DNA from: Aquatica leii
Taxonomy: Eukaryota; Arthropoda; Insecta; Coleoptera; Lampyridae
NCBI GenBank assembly: GCA_035610365.1
Contig: CM069432.1
Location: forward strand, 181,707,027-181,771,026
Length of the DNA: 64,000 nt
Reading direction: 5' to 3'
Positions 35,261 through 46,834 of the stretch are shown one piece after another (the first letter of the stretch is position 1; every line of letters starts with the position of its first letter). The position numbers and the translations under genes were made by a program. Under the pieces are notes generated by a model, which was given only the letters and a program-made list of their open reading frames with translations, made no database searches and was not told the origin of the DNA.

Positions 35261-35850
35261 TTTGTTGAATGAGTTGGTTGACAATAAAATCAATTATTAC
35301 TATTATGCTATCAACAGTCCAATTAGCAGGAACATAGTTTATAATTTTAACGTCATAAACTATAATAACAGACATATACAATATTAAAATTAAGAATCAA
35401 AATTACAACTGCTCTCATACCTGTTGATGATGAACTAGACAATTTATTTTGTAAATATATTACACCTTCAACAAAATTTTCTGAAAACGTAACGGCCAAA
35501 ATATCTAGCTAAAATTATGTGTGTGAAGGTAAAGATTCTCCTACACAAGAAACTTGCAATGACGTGGATTGCACTACTTAACTTGCTTTTGCTTAACATT
35601 TTGAATAAAACGGACGTAGTATTACACTTCACAAAACTTGAGAGAATACTGATCTAATGAATGTTGATACGTATTGGTGCTATGAATTTATTGTGTATTT
35701 GCTGTGTCTTTGTGTTATCTTCAAAAGAACCTGATACTTTTGTTTATGCTTGCATCCACGACAATCTAAAACGATTATCGTTGACTAGAGCACCCAGGGA
35801 CGTGACTTTATTACCTGTTTAGAATTGGCCATAAATTTAGATTGGAGTAT

Positions 35851-36432
35851 TGTAATGGTAGGTTTTCCAAGTAAGTGCGCAGTTGAAAACAAAAGGTGGA
35901 AGTAGGAGGAAATGAAGAGGGGGAGCCGGCAACAACGAAAGAAAGAAGGTGCATGCATGGTGCATGTGTGCAGGTTAAAAGTAAGTGCACCTGAATATAT
36001 GTGTACACAACGCGTGGTGCAACTTTGTATGAAGTGATTGATACCAGAAAAAGGTACTTAGCGAAGATTAACCGCTCCGATCTTAAAATACTGAATTGGC
36101 CGTGGATGCATTTGTCGGTACCTGCCAGCGCCCCGGGTATAGCAACAAGTTACATGGGAAGTACCAGCGCAAGAAGAAAATACGATCGCACCTGCTGTTA
36201 TAGTGAAAGGTTAGAGTCATTCTATTTTGTGTTTTCGCATATGCGAATGTTCGTGAATTTAAGGCGAATGTCCTGTTTACTTTAAATGTTCACTAGTAGT
36301 TTAATAAATTTTATGTTTAAAGAGCTTTGCGTCCTTTAGTGCATAAAATCCTTCACAAGTCCTGAAAGAAAAAGAGATCGTGCGAGCTTTATTTGAAATT
36401 TATCGAACCCTAAACATTAAAATACCAATACA
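35851..36432 (+). repeat. 5' LTR
   Basis: It begins TGTAAT and ends CAATACA. The identical 94-codon frame in both LTRs has no protein-like features and is taken as chance. Confidence 0.95.
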
Positions 36433-36435
36433 ATA

Positions 36436-36453
36436 TGGCGCTCAACGCGAGGC
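36436..36453 (+). promoter_or_regulatory. Primer binding site
   Basis: TGGCGCTCAACGCGAGGC begins 3 nt after the 5' LTR. It resembles the tRNA-Lys-type site TGGCGCCCAACG with one change in the first 12 bases. The tRNA assignment is an inference. Confidence 0.65.
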
Positions 36454-36918
36454 ACGATGTGAATTTATGTACTGAAGGATAAAAGTTAAAGAAATAAGGT
36501 TACAATCAAAGATTGTGTAATCCAGGCATTATTTTATCCGAGTATTCGTGAAAAAAATAATAAGGTTTTGGTGTACGTATTGATTGAGACAGGATTATTT
36601 GATTGGATTTAGCATAAAGTAATGTAAAATTGCATGATATGGACATTCATTCATTGTGAGACGAACTTATTTTCACACGTTGAAATTATCGAAAGGAATT
36701 TGACCCTGACTATAAATAGCCTCTTTGTTTATGTTACAAATGCGTTTAGCACGTTATCAGTTATATGCGAATTGAAAGTAAAGTTACATTTACATTGGAA
36801 CATTTTAATAAAAAAAATCTTTTTTTCTTGTGTTATACGTTGCATGTTTATTTTTTAATTTAAATGCGTAGTTAGTTGAAATTGTTGAAAACTGAAATAT
36901 AATTGTACTCAATTATTA

Positions 36919-38085
36919 ATGTTATTGCGTACTGGTAAAGTAAAACCTGCGAGGGAATTAATCAAAAAAATGGATAATCCAAATATTAATGAAATAAATG
37001 TAGTGGGTGAAAACACGAGTACGGAAACCTTTGATTTAGCAGCTATGTTGAAAGCATTAAACAATTTAAACGCTAACCAAAGTGCAATGAGTGCTAACAT
37101 AAATAAAAAATTTGAGGAAACAGCAAAAGCCATTAAAGAAAATGAGATAAATATACAAACAGAGTTAAAATTTGAAATTAGAGAAACAAATAAAAAAATA
37201 GAAGAGTCAAATAAACTGCTAAAACACGAAATGTTGGGTATTATTGATTCAAATACAGATAAACAAAACAAAAAATTTGGACAACTTGAATTAAAGACGC
37301 ACGCTTATATTCAATCTAAGGTCATACCATTAGAAAATAAAGCGATTCATTTAGAAGAGGCGATAACAGAAATGGATCAAGACATAAGAGGTATAGGGCG
37401 TACAGTAGATATAATTGGCAATGAAGCAAAAGAAACGGCTTTAAATGTACAGGTGTTACAGTCGAAAGTTAATGACATTCAAGCTAACCCAACACTGATA
37501 GGTGCTAGTACTCCGCTTATAATCCAACAAGCGGAAGAAAAACCCAAGTTTGACCCATACAGACGTTCGACGCATCCAATTAAATTCTTGAAAAAATTGG
37601 AAAATTATTTGCAAAAAATAGGGGTTGTAAATAAAATGAATGCAGCCATTGGAGCTCTTGAAGGTGATGCTCGCATATGGGCAGACAGAAATGAATCAAA
37701 GTGGGGAAGTTTTGAAGAATTCAAACAGGATTTTATCAATTACTACTGGTCACGAGAGGAACAAGAAAAGATAAGAGCTTCAATTTATGAGCCAAGACAG
37801 GTTAATAGGAGACAAGGAAGTTTCTCGCATCATGTGTGGTATTGGGTGGAGAAGACACAATATCTGGAACCGGTCATACCAGAAAAAGTACTAGTGAACG
37901 CTTTGAGCAAGCACTTTCCATATGAAGTGGAAACAGCATTAATCTCAGCTCGTGTGACGACAATTGATGAATTATTGGAGGTCCTCCACGGATTGGAAAA
38001 TAGAAATGAAAGCCGGCCGCAAAGACAAGAAGCTTGTACAAGAAGGGACAATTGGAGAAGACCTGAAAACGGAAGAAATGAGTAA
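36919..38085 (+). CDS. gag: Gag-like protein, 388 aa, with an in-frame stop near the end
   Basis: Residues 1-195 are charged, alpha-helical and coiled-coil-like (many Lys/Glu heptads). The later part has a retroviral-type capsid feel, with ALEGDARIWADR and FINYYWSREEQEKIR. There is no CCHC zinc knuckle. The TAA at 38083-38085 is followed in the same frame by 44 more codons to TAG at 38218, ending in an Arg/Gly-rich tail (YYRGAPNCGFRRGRG) typical of a Gag C-terminus. The stop may therefore be a recent nonsense mutation or a readthrough site. The first ATG in the frame was taken. Confidence 0.8.
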   Translation: MLLRTGKVKPARELIKKMDNPNINEINVVGENTSTETFDLAAMLKALNNLNANQSAMSANINKKFEETAKAIKENEINIQTELKFEIRETNKKIEESNKLLKHEMLGIIDSNTDKQNKKFGQLELKTHAYIQSKVIPLENKAIHLEEAITEMDQDIRGIGRTVDIIGNEAKETALNVQVLQSKVNDIQANPTLIGASTPLIIQQAEEKPKFDPYRRSTHPIKFLKKLENYLQKIGVVNKMNAAIGALEGDARIWADRNESKWGSFEEFKQDFINYYWSREEQEKIRASIYEPRQVNRRQGSFSHHVWYWVEKTQYLEPVIPEKVLVNALSKHFPYEVETALISARVTTIDELLEVLHGLENRNESRPQRQEACTRRDNWRRPENGRNE

Positions 38086-38120
38086 ATAAGGAGAGTTAAT
38101 CACGTTGGACGGTACTATAG

Positions 38121-41100
38121 AGGAGCACCAAACTGTGGATTCAGGCGTGGACGAGGGATTTCTCGAGCCATATCACCGAATCCAGTGAGGAGGGAAGAAA
38201 TAGAGAGTTCGGAAAACTAGGAAACCCTAGGCAACAAGCTCTAACTGCCGAACAAATAGGGACTCAGGAGCAAATTAACCATATAAATTATGTTAGACTC
38301 TATTATCAATCACTTAAAGTTAATGTAAATAATATGAACGCCATACAAGCAGAAGATAAAGAAAAACATAAAACAAACTATGTACCTCAAATAGAGTGCA
38401 AACTAGAAAGTATTGAAAGGCCTTTATTACTGGATACCGGAAGTTGTGTGAGTGTGATGTCATCTAATTTATTCGAAGAAATTCTGAATAAAAACCCTAA
38501 TATATCAGTTTTACCTGCTGTGGAACTATCGATACAAGGAGCCACAAGGAGAATTAGTAAGGTTAAGAAACAAGCCTTAATCACTGTAGAAATGGGGAGT
38601 ACGCTCAACCCTATTATATTTTTGATTGTAGACAATTTACACATCCCAGGAATACTTGGAATGGACTGGATGACTTCGAAAGAAGCCAAGATCGATCTGC
38701 AAAAGAAACAGCTTGAGTTTAGAAAAGAAGAAAAGAAAATTATAGTACCATTTTTGAAAAATCAGGAAAATGACAATCAGTCGTTAGAATTAACGTTAGC
38801 TGGGAATTCGGAGTTTGAAACCCAAGAAGTAGCAATGTTTATGGAAAATAAAATAAAAGATAAGAACGAAATGGGAAATAGTAAAGATATCCCAGAAATT
38901 ATAATTGAAACTAGAAAACGGTGGAAAACTGAAATACCGCAAGAGTTACAGAATTATAAATGTTCTATTTGTCCTGCGAGATTGTTATGTAAGGAAACAT
39001 TTGAGGACCACATGATGCGTCATGGAAGGAAAGAGGTTAATATGGTCAAACTTGAATCTGACGAAACTTCACTGACTGATAGACTAATCAGAAATCACCG
39101 TGCGGCCTTATCGAATACACCAGGGTTGTGCACTACATATGAGTGTAAATTAAACATGGTAGATATGACACCGTTTGTACAAAAATCTTGCCCTGTCCCT
39201 TATTCTAAAAGAGAGGAAGTGGAAAAGGAAATCCAAAAAATGGTTAAGTGGGGGGTGATAGAGCGGTCCGATTCACCATTTTCGAACCCCATTGTGGTTG
39301 TTGAAAAGAAGAATGGGTCTATTCGTCTATGTCTCGATGCACGTCGTTTAAATAAATCTATAATTCCAGATCGCGAATCTCCTCCTATCATCGAAGAGTT
39401 ATTACAAAAATTTCATGGTGTAAAATATTTATCAACATTAGATCTTAGCTGCGGTTACTGGCAAATTCCACTTGCAAAAGAATCTCGCAAATTTACAGCT
39501 TTTCTAGTAAACGGACGTAGTTATCAGTTTCGAGTGCTACCGTTTGGTCTAAATATATCGGTAGCGACTTTTAAGAAATGCTTAGAAAACGTGTTAGGGC
39601 CTGAGGTGTTAGCTTTCGCAACTATATATGTAGATGACATATTAATTGCATCGGAAGAGTTGGTAGAACACGAAAAGCAATTAAATTTGGTTATTTCACG
39701 ATTAAAAAATGCTGGAATGACAATTAAATTAGATAAATCGGAGATTTTAAAAAACAACATTAAGTTTTTAGGTCATATAATCAGCCCTGAAGGAATTGAG
39801 GTTGACCCTGAAAAAATACAAACCATACAGAAGTTTAGGGAACCGCGAAACAAGAAAGAATTACAATCGTTCTTAGGATTTTGTAACTTTTATCGTAGAT
39901 ATATAAAAAATTTTTCTCAATTAGTTGGTAACCTTACTCCATTACTGGAAAATAAAAACAAATGGGAATGGAATGGTACTCACCAAGAGACATTTATGGA
40001 AATAAAAGACAGTTTTGTGAATGCAGTTAAACTAACTCACCCAGACTTTTCTAAACCTTTTGGAATAGCGACGGACGCGTCAACACAAGCTCTAGGGGCA
40101 CACTTATTCCAAGAACAAGACGGCGAAATTAGAACAATAGCATTTGCAAGTCGTATGTTATTAAATGCGGAAAAGGCTTATACGATCACCGAATTAGAAC
40201 TATTAGCGATCGTATTTGCATGCAAAAAATTTCGAACTTACGTGCTGGGATACCCCACGATAGTAATGACAGATCATAGAGCCCTGGAATTCCTCTTTTC
40301 ATGTAAACTAATGAGCGCAAGATTAACCAGATGGTGCATATACTTACAAGAATACCAAATTCAAATACAGTACTGCAAAGGTAAAGACAACATTGTGGCT
40401 GACTTTTTGTCACGTTACAACTACGAGGGAGGAAGAAAAAACCAACCGTTAACTATAGCTGCGATGAACAAGAAACCAAGGACTGAATTAAATAACATTT
40501 TAAAACACATAAAAGAAGACCAAATATTAGATGATCATATCCAATGGATAAAAAATGAATTAAACTCAAACGAAAATAGGAAGAGTGACGAAATATCCAA
40601 GAAGTATATGATACATGATGAACTATTATTTAGGAAGAGTAAAAAAGGCGAAGATTGGTGGTTGCTTTGCATACCGAAAAAAATTGAAGCAGACCTTATA
40701 TGGGAGTATCACCGAATGTACGGGCATTTTGGAACCAATAAATGTTCGGCACTTCTAGAAGACACCTGTTACATACCAAACGTCAGAAAAAAGATTGCTA
40801 AATTAATTTCATCCTGTGATCTTTGTCAGAAAACCAAGATTCATACTAAACAGCAACAAGGATTAATGAAAAATGTAATGGCTGAAGCACCATTAGAGCT
40901 TTTGTCAGTAGACTTATTTGGACCATTGCCTATGGGAAAGGGGGGTGTAACACAAATCTTTGTAGCTCGTGATGTATTTACGAAATATGTAAAACTTTAT
41001 ACAATTAAAAAAGCTAATGCTAGAACTCTTGTTAATAAGATTATCAATCATTACATACCAAACGTTGGGAAACCAAAAACCATTTTATCCGATCATGGTA

Positions 41101-41756
41101 CGCAATTCATTAGTAAGTATTGGAAGCAAAATTTAGAGCACTTAGACATAAAGGTAGTTTATTCTGCCGTGTATCATCCACAATCGAATCCGGTTGAAAG
41201 ATTGATGAGCGAGTTAGGTAGGCTTTTTAGAGCCTATTGTAGCAAAAAACATACTAAATGGCCTGATTATGTTGAGCAAATAGAAAATTGGCTTAATTGT
41301 GTGGAATGCGAGTCGACGGGCTTTACACCGTTTGAGCTTCTGAAAGGAGAACGACCTACTCAACTTATTGAGTCCTTAATACATTTTCCTTTGCGTCAGG
41401 GTTTATCATTAGAAACTCAAATCGTGTTAGCTCAACAGCGATTTCAAAATGCGGCAGCTAAACGTAAGAATAAACACGACAAACAGGTTAAGGCGGTTAA
41501 GTATAAACCAGGTGATTTGGTGTTGCACAAGACGCACTTACAATCGTCTTCTTTTGATCGGACGCTAAAAAAGTTTTTTCATTTGTATGAAGGTCCATAT
41601 GTAGTAGTCAGAGAAATAGGTATGAATTCTTACATACTGAATTATCCTGAAACCAATAAATATAGAGGTACACAAAATGTAATAAACCTAAAACCGTACT
41701 TTAAAACTGAACCTACATGTGTAGTAAAAGATAAAGTTTTGCCCAGATTGAACTGA
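38121..41756 (+). CDS. pol: Pol polyprotein (PR-RT-RNase H-IN) with an extra C2H2 finger
   Basis: The frame is open from 38121, overlaps the extended gag frame to 38220 in the -1 frame, and has its first ATG at 38334 (residue numbers below count from that Met). Protease LLLDTGS has D34. A classical C2H2 finger lies at residues 210-230 (C210, C213, H226, H230), between protease and reverse transcriptase, where I would not expect one. Reverse transcriptase has YVDD at 432-435, RNase H has D581, and integrase has H793, H798, C828 and C831 with catalytic D860, D920 and E955. No internal stop or frameshift is present. Expression probably needs -1 frameshifting in the gag overlap; GGAAAAC just before the gag TAG is a non-canonical candidate site. 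Confidence 0.9.
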   Translation, partial: RSTKLWIQAWTRDFSSHITESSEEGRNREFGKLGNPRQQALTAEQIGTQEQINHINYVRLYYQSLKVNVNNMNAIQAEDKEKHKTNYVPQIECKLESIERPLLLDTGSCVSVMSSNLFEEILNKNPNISVLPAVELSIQGATRRISKVKKQALITVEMGSTLNPIIFLIVDNLHIPGILGMDWMTSKEAKIDLQKKQLEFRKEEKKIIVPFLKNQENDNQSLELTLAGNSEFETQEVAMFMENKIKDKNEMGNSKDIPEIIIETRKRWKTEIPQELQNYKCSICPARLLCKETFEDHMMRHGRKEVNMVKLESDETSLTDRLIRNHRAALSNTPGLCTTYECKLNMVDMTPFVQKSCPVPYSKREEVEKEIQKMVKWGVIERSDSPFSNPIVVVEKKNGSIRLCLDARRLNKSIIPDRESPPIIEELLQKFHGVKYLSTLDLSCGYWQIPLAKESRKFTAFLVNGRSYQFRVLPFGLNISVATFKKCLENVLGPEVLAFATIYVDDILIASEELVEHEKQLNLVISRLKNAGMTIKLDKSEILKNNIKFLGHIISPEGIEVDPEKIQTIQKFREPRNKKELQSFLGFCNFYRRYIKNFSQLVGNLTPLLENKNKWEWNGTHQETFMEIKDSFVNAVKLTHPDFSKPFGIATDASTQALGAHLFQEQDGEIRTIAFASRMLLNAEKAYTITELELLAIVFACKKFRTYVLGYPTIVMTDHRALEFLFSCKLMSARLTRWCIYLQEYQIQIQYCKGKDNIVADFLSRYNYEGGRKNQPLTIAAMNKKPRTELNNILKHIKEDQILDDHIQWIKNELNSNENRKSDEISKKYMIHDELLFRKSKKGEDWWLLCIPKKIEADLIWEYHRMYGHFGTNKCSALLEDTCYIPNVRKKIAKLISSCDLCQKTKIHTKQQQGLMKNVMAEAPLELLSVDLFGPLPMGKGGVTQIFVARDVFTKYVKLYTIKKANARTLVNKIINHYIPNVGKPKTILSDHGTQFISKYWKQNLEHLDIKVVYSAVYHPQSNPVERLMSELGRLFRAYCSKKHTKWPDYVEQIENWLNCVECESTGFTPFELLKGERPTQLIESLIHFPLRQGLSLETQIVLAQQRFQNAAAKRKNKHDKQVKAVKYKPGDLVLHKTHLQSSSFDRTLKKFFHLYEGPYVVVREIGMNSYILNYPETNKYRGTQNVINLKPYFKTEPTCVVKDKVLPRLN

Positions 41757-41867
41757 AAGGAACTGTTGTTACTTAGATATAAGAAAGAATGTATATATGT
41801 TTATTGTGTTGAACTACCTATTATTAGAAAAAGTTTATTTGTAATTGCATGTAATCAATTATTCTTA

Positions 41868-41884
41868 AACATTTTGGGGGGTAC
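41868..41884 (+). promoter_or_regulatory. Polypurine-tract-like site
   Basis: TTGGGGGG lies immediately before the 3' LTR, in the position of the plus-strand primer. It is short, so the call is by position more than by sequence. Confidence 0.5.
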
Positions 41885-42466
41885 TTTAACGGTAGGTTTT
41901 CCAAGTAAGTGCGCAGTTGAAAACAAAAGGTGGAAGTAGGAGGAAATGAAGAGGGGGAGCCGGCAACAACGAAAGAAAGAAGGTGCATGCATGGTGCATG
42001 TGTGCAGGTTAAAAGTAAGTGCACCTGAATATATGTGTACACAACGCGTGGTGCAACTTTGTATGAAGTGATTGATACCAGAAAAAGGTACTTAGCGAAG
42101 ATTAACCGCTCCGATCTTAAAATACTGAATTGGCCGTGGATGCATTTGTCGGTACCTGCCAGCGCCCCGGGTATAGCAACAAGTTACATGGGAAGTACCA
42201 GCGCAAGAAGAAAATACGATCGCACCTGCTGTTATAGTGAAAGGTTAGAGTCATTCTATTTTGTGTTTTCGCATATGCGAATGTTCGTGAATTTAAGGCG
42301 AATGTCCTGTTTACTTTAAATGTTCACTAGTAGTTTAATAAATTTTATGTTTAAAGAGCTTTGCGTCCTTTAGTGCATAAAATCCTTCACAAGTCCTGAA
42401 AGAAAAAGAGATCGTGCGAGCTTTATTTGAAATTTATCGAACCCTAAACATTAAAATACCAATACA
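41885..42466 (+). repeat. 3' LTR
   Basis: Direct copy of 35851-36432. It starts TTTAAC instead of TGTAAT, so the terminal TG is altered. Confidence 0.95.
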
Positions 42467-42871
42467 GTATTCGAGTACAAATCTTATTATACATATTTCG
42501 TTTCCATGAACGCTTAGTTTTATGTATGAGTTCCTGTTTGTTTACAATACAATCAACGATTAATAATACCTAGAACGTTTAATGCGAAGACGGCAGTGTT
42601 AAGAAGATTATTCAAGTTGAAATAAATAAGTAATTTACGCGTGTGCGATAAAGATACGGGGTACGTGACTTTAATATAAACAATTGTTGCTGTTTAGATA
42701 AATAGAAGTTATCCGCGGACTTTATCTTCCTGTTAGTGCGATATAAATTATAGTGTAAGTGTTTTTATTATATTTCCTTAGATTTAATTAGTTCGGTTAG
42801 TTTAAAGTTTAAACGTGTATATATGTATAGTATAAATAAATTATAGTTTTAATAATAAAATAAGTAACAAT

Positions 42872-43705
42872 TGGTATCAGGTGTCCGGTTTAAAACCCGT
42901 GGAAATCGTGTAAATAGATAAAAGCTGTTCGCGTTTTTTAGTGTAAATATCATTAAGTAATATCGCTCCCGTAATAAAAACAAAAACAAAACAAATAAAT
43001 AACACTTTAGTTTGGGATTCGCGTGTTTGTTTATAGCGTTTAATCTTAGCTGTTGAACCAGTGTCGGGCTTTATTAAAATTTAGTATTATTAAATTTTGT
43101 TTTAAATTATTATTCGTGGTTAAATTTATGCCGGTGACACGTTTGCAAGCAGTTAAAATGGATGCAAAGCTATTTGAATTCCTTAAATCAATAAAAAATG
43201 GTGAAGAATGATGAATAGAAAAATGGAAAAAAATTCTCAGAAAACGGAAGAAAATTCAAGAAAAATGGAAGAAAAGTTTTACGAAAATTCTCAGAAAATT
43301 TAAGAAAAATTATTTAAATATACCCAGAAGGTAGAAGAAAGATTGATGGAAAATTCTAGACGTTTAAGAGAAGAAATAGAAACTAGCATAGAAAATCAAA
43401 TAAAAATTGTTCAAGAGGAAACCCAAACAGATATGTTAAATTTAAAAAAAGAAATTTGCGCATCTATAAATGACAAAATAGAAGCAGTAGGGGATAGAAT
43501 AAAACTGCTTGAAGAAAGAATGAACCAGATGATTTGCCGTGGTGAAGGAAGCGTCACGAGCGAAGATTTAATAATGGACCATCGGGAAGAAACCACTCAC
43601 AAGTTTAAAGTTGTACCTCGAAACTTTGATGGTGACGTCTTTAATAGTGTCCTTACGTGTAAAAGCGCTTGGAATTTTACAGACGAAGTTTTCTTAAGTG
43701 ACTAG
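42872..43705 (+). pseudogene. Remnant of a second LTR element: primer site and gag fragment
   Basis: TGGTATCAGGTGTCC at 42872 resembles the initiator-Met tRNA site used by many LTR elements (TGGTATCAG). An ATG at 43128 opens MPVTRLQAVKMDAKLF, a gag-like start, which stops at about 43211. After frame breaks, a coiled-coil frame at 43343-43705 reads RLREEIETSIENQIK and KFKVVPRNFDGDVF. Nothing pol-like follows. The left boundary with the preceding LTR element is not defined. Confidence 0.55.
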
Positions 43706-43991
43706 AGATATTTTCTCAATTTTAAAATGAAGAGTAAAACAAAAGTGGAAGTATTTGTCTCAACTAGATGGACAATTAGATATGTTTCTATGACCTATAT
43801 TTTGATAAATTATTTGAGTCTTAGTTTTATCTGTTAGGTTTTTTATTATATCAATACACTAATTATAACTATTTATAAAAATATCGTGTCGTTTTAACTA
43901 CTATGCTTGCATCTTTAAAGATTAATTGAATTTTTCAGAAAGCAAGATTTGTTGTTAGAGTTTTGTACATGTATTAACAAAAAACTACTCT

Positions 43992-44113
43992 GCGGGAGCT
44001 AATTGCTAGTTTAAAAAGCTACATGTTTAACAATGTAACAATTATAAACAACGCTTCTTTAAAATTATAGATAGTGTTGTATCTTGTTTAACTTCTATAA
44101 CTAATTCTCCCGC
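43992..44113. repeat. Short foldback with GCGGGAG ends
   Basis: GCGGGAGCTAATT at the left is mirrored by AATTCTCCCGC at the right, and the interior is partly complementary. No target duplication was found. Confidence 0.4.
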
Positions 44114-44789
44114 AAAAAATATTCTGTAAATCATAAATCGATTAATGTTTGCAAAATCTAATAAAGAAGATAACCTCCATTAACTAAATAATTACGCAGA
44201 CGACAGTGATAAAGAAAAATAAATAAAAAAAAATAAAAACAGTTCTTTTTAATTTTGATGAAATAATGAGTTCTACAAGCTGATTCGGCTTATATATTAA
44301 CTGTGCTCATTTCAACATGCATCTGCTTGTAAAAAACCTTTCTCATATGGGACTAAACAATATAGCAAACTTTTGCATTTGCACTAAATAAGTAATGCGT
44401 AATATGAAATAAAATATAAACTTCAAATTTACAAAATTTTTTTAGTAAAAAAACTTTCACTTTTCATTTCTGTCGGAACAGAAAGTCTTATTAACCCATA
44501 AACTTTTACACAAGTCGGCGCCTATAAGTGTCAAAAACATTTACAAATTATGACATGCAACATAGGTAACATACATTCAAATATCTTGTAATTCAGCATA
44601 TGACCTAAAATTCGAAGTTCAAACATTTTATGTAATTTCATTGACTTACATGGTAAGCACAATGTTCTTAAATATACCGAGAGTCCAGTGTAATTTAGAC
44701 AAACCTACGTTTAGAGAATGCAAAAGTATTTAAATTTTTAAAAGAAGATTTTAATTGTTTTTTCCGTGAACATATTATATGTGGTTCAT

Positions 44790-44950
44790 ATTGCCGATGC
44801 CTGCCTCTACAGGTTTAGATGAAAGAACATTCTCTACTATGAGGAGAATTAAATCAAATTTAATAACTACGATGACTGATGGTAACTTACTAGTTTGGGC
44901 ATAATAGTTATTAAAAACAATCACCTTAAGCTTGTAGATGAAATTGCTTT
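44790..44950 (+). pseudogene. hAT dimerisation-region fragment
   Basis: The reading MPASTGLDERTFSTMRRIK then SNLITTMTDGN is the conserved C-terminal block of hAT transposases. It then meets stops. No upstream part of this gene was recognised. Confidence 0.65.
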
Positions 44951-45297
44951 TTAGATAGGCATACGTTTCCTGTTTCTGTTAAAACAAAACTATATATATT
45001 TACCTATTGTTTTGCATACTTCTTTAAATCTAACAATTAATTTTGTAACTAGTTATATGTAATAAAAGCTAGGTATTTGTTATCAAAATAAAAACTTCTG
45101 GAACTGCCTCTAAGTAATTAAGCAAACTTTAAGTAGTGTCAATACATGAACTCAATCTAGTATAATAATTTTTTTAACAGAAGACGTAAACACTGTTACC
45201 AATTTTCATCGGTCCGATGTTGACTGCAAATACTTGAAAAAAAAGTATAACAATTTTAAGTTATAATTACTCATAGTGATTTTAATGCTTATTTAAA

Positions 45298-46830
45298 ATG
45301 GTAGCACTATTCGTAGACCTAAAAGCTGCTTTTGACAAAGTGAATAGGGAAAAGCTGTGGGAATATATGAAAAGAAAAAAAATCAATGAAAGATTAAGAC
45401 AAAGAATAGAGGAAATATACGAAGAAACGAGAAGCAGGGTTAAAGTGAATGGGGAAGAGAGTGAAAAATTCATAACAAAGAGAGGGTTGAGGCAGGGATG
45501 TCCACTGAGCCCAAGCCTGTTCTCTGTATATACGGGGGATCTGGAAGAGACAATGAGAGGACAACAGACAGGAGGGATAGTGGTAGGGAAAGCTAAGGTA
45601 TGGTCGTTGGCGTATGCGGATGACATAGTGCTGGTGGCTAAGGAGGAAAAGGAAATGAAAGAGATGATGAAAACGCTAGAAAAATATATGAAAAAAAAGA
45701 ATTGGAAGTAAACACGGAGAAAACAAAGATAATGATATTTAGAAAAGGAGGGGGAAAAGAAAAAGAGAGGAGTGGAGATGGAGTGATGAGGAAGTGCAAC
45801 AAGTGAAGGAATTTACATACCTGGGCTACACGATAAAACAGGATAATAAAGAGGGAGAACACATAAAGGAAAGGCTGAAGAAAGGAAACAGGCTAATAGG
45901 ATAAGTATGGGGTGTGGGGGAAATAATATTCAAGATGGATATAAAAAAAAGAAAATTGCTGTTCGAAAAATTAATAAAGGGGGTGGTAATGTATGGAGCG
46001 GAAATATGGGGCTGAAAGGAGTGGAGGGAGGTAGAGGGGCTACAGGAAAAATACTGGAGATGGGTGTTAGGATTGGACAGGGATACACCGGGGTATATTG
46101 TGAGAGAGGAGGTTCAGATAGAAAAAATAAGGATCGAGACAGGAAAAAGAGCAATAAAATACGAGGAAGAAATGAGGGAAAGAACAGATTGCAAAATTCT
46201 GCAAGAATGTTGGAAAGAGGTAAAGGGAGGGAAAGTGAAGTACGGACAGGAGGGCAGAGAAGAGTATTACAAAAGAAACGGGTACGCGAGTGAAGAAGTG
46301 GAGAGATTAAGAGAAGAGGGGGTAGGGACAAGAGAAGAAATAATAAGGAGAGATAGAGACATCGAAAAACAAGAAAGATGGACAAAGATAAAAGAGAGCA
46401 GATATAATAGGAATTATAAAGATATCAAGGGTGAAGGGGTGCCGGAATATTTAAAAGACGGTGAGATTAAAAGCAACAAAAGGAAAAAAATGGTGACAAG
46501 GTTCAGATGTGGCAACGAGGAGTTAGGGAACAAATATTGGAAGGAAGAACCAGAAAAGTAGTGCAGGCTATGTGGTGAAGAAACGGAAGATCTGAACCAC
46601 ATGAGAAAGAGATGCAGGGAACTAAGAGAAGAGGTGAGGAAAACAGTGGATATCTTAGATGAAAACGGAAAAGGAGCGGAATGGATGTTGGAAGTATGGA
46701 GCAGGAGGAAAAAGTTAAGGGGGGAGAAGGGATAAGAAAATGTAATATATATGTAATGTAATAACACGACCAAATTTGTAAGCCAAATGGCAATGAATAA
46801 AGTTAAACTTATATATAATAAAAAAAAAAA
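45298..46830 (+). pseudogene. 5'-truncated LINE (non-LTR retrotransposon)
   Basis: It starts inside the reverse transcriptase with ALFVDLKAAFDKVNRE, continues with RGLRQGCPLSPSLFS and the active site AYADD (about 45610), then the thumb-type block KEFTYLGYTIKQDN. Frame changes occur near 45700 and 45900 and a TAG lies at 46559. The C-terminal zinc motif CRLCGEETEDLNHMRKRC follows in the same frame. A short A-rich tail ends the copy at about 46830. The plus strand is strikingly purine-rich. The RT and the CCHC tail fit an R1/Jockey-like or CR1-like LINE; I cannot fix the clade. Other conserved regions, including the endonuclease, are missing from this copy. Confidence 0.85.
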
Positions 46831-46834
46831 CTAC

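Larger units (their letters stand above)
35851..42466 (+). mobile_element. Ty3/Gypsy-type LTR retrotransposon, young, nearly complete
   Basis: The two 582-bp LTRs (35851-36432 and 41885-42466) are collinear without indels and differ mainly in their first bases (TGTAAT versus TTTAAC). A 4-bp GTAT duplication flanks the element (35847-35850 and 42467-42470). A primer binding site, gag, pol and a G-rich polypurine tract are present in the expected order; no envelope gene is seen. It must have inserted very recently. Confidence 0.95.

Noticed and set aside
36001-36285. 94-codon ORF present in both LTRs of the plus-strand element
   Set aside because: It lies entirely in LTR sequence and is duplicated only because the LTRs are; no protein-like motif was seen.
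45930-46793. Long antisense ORFs opposite the LINE
   Set aside because: They reflect the purine bias of the LINE strand and show low-complexity Leu/Pro/Ser composition only.
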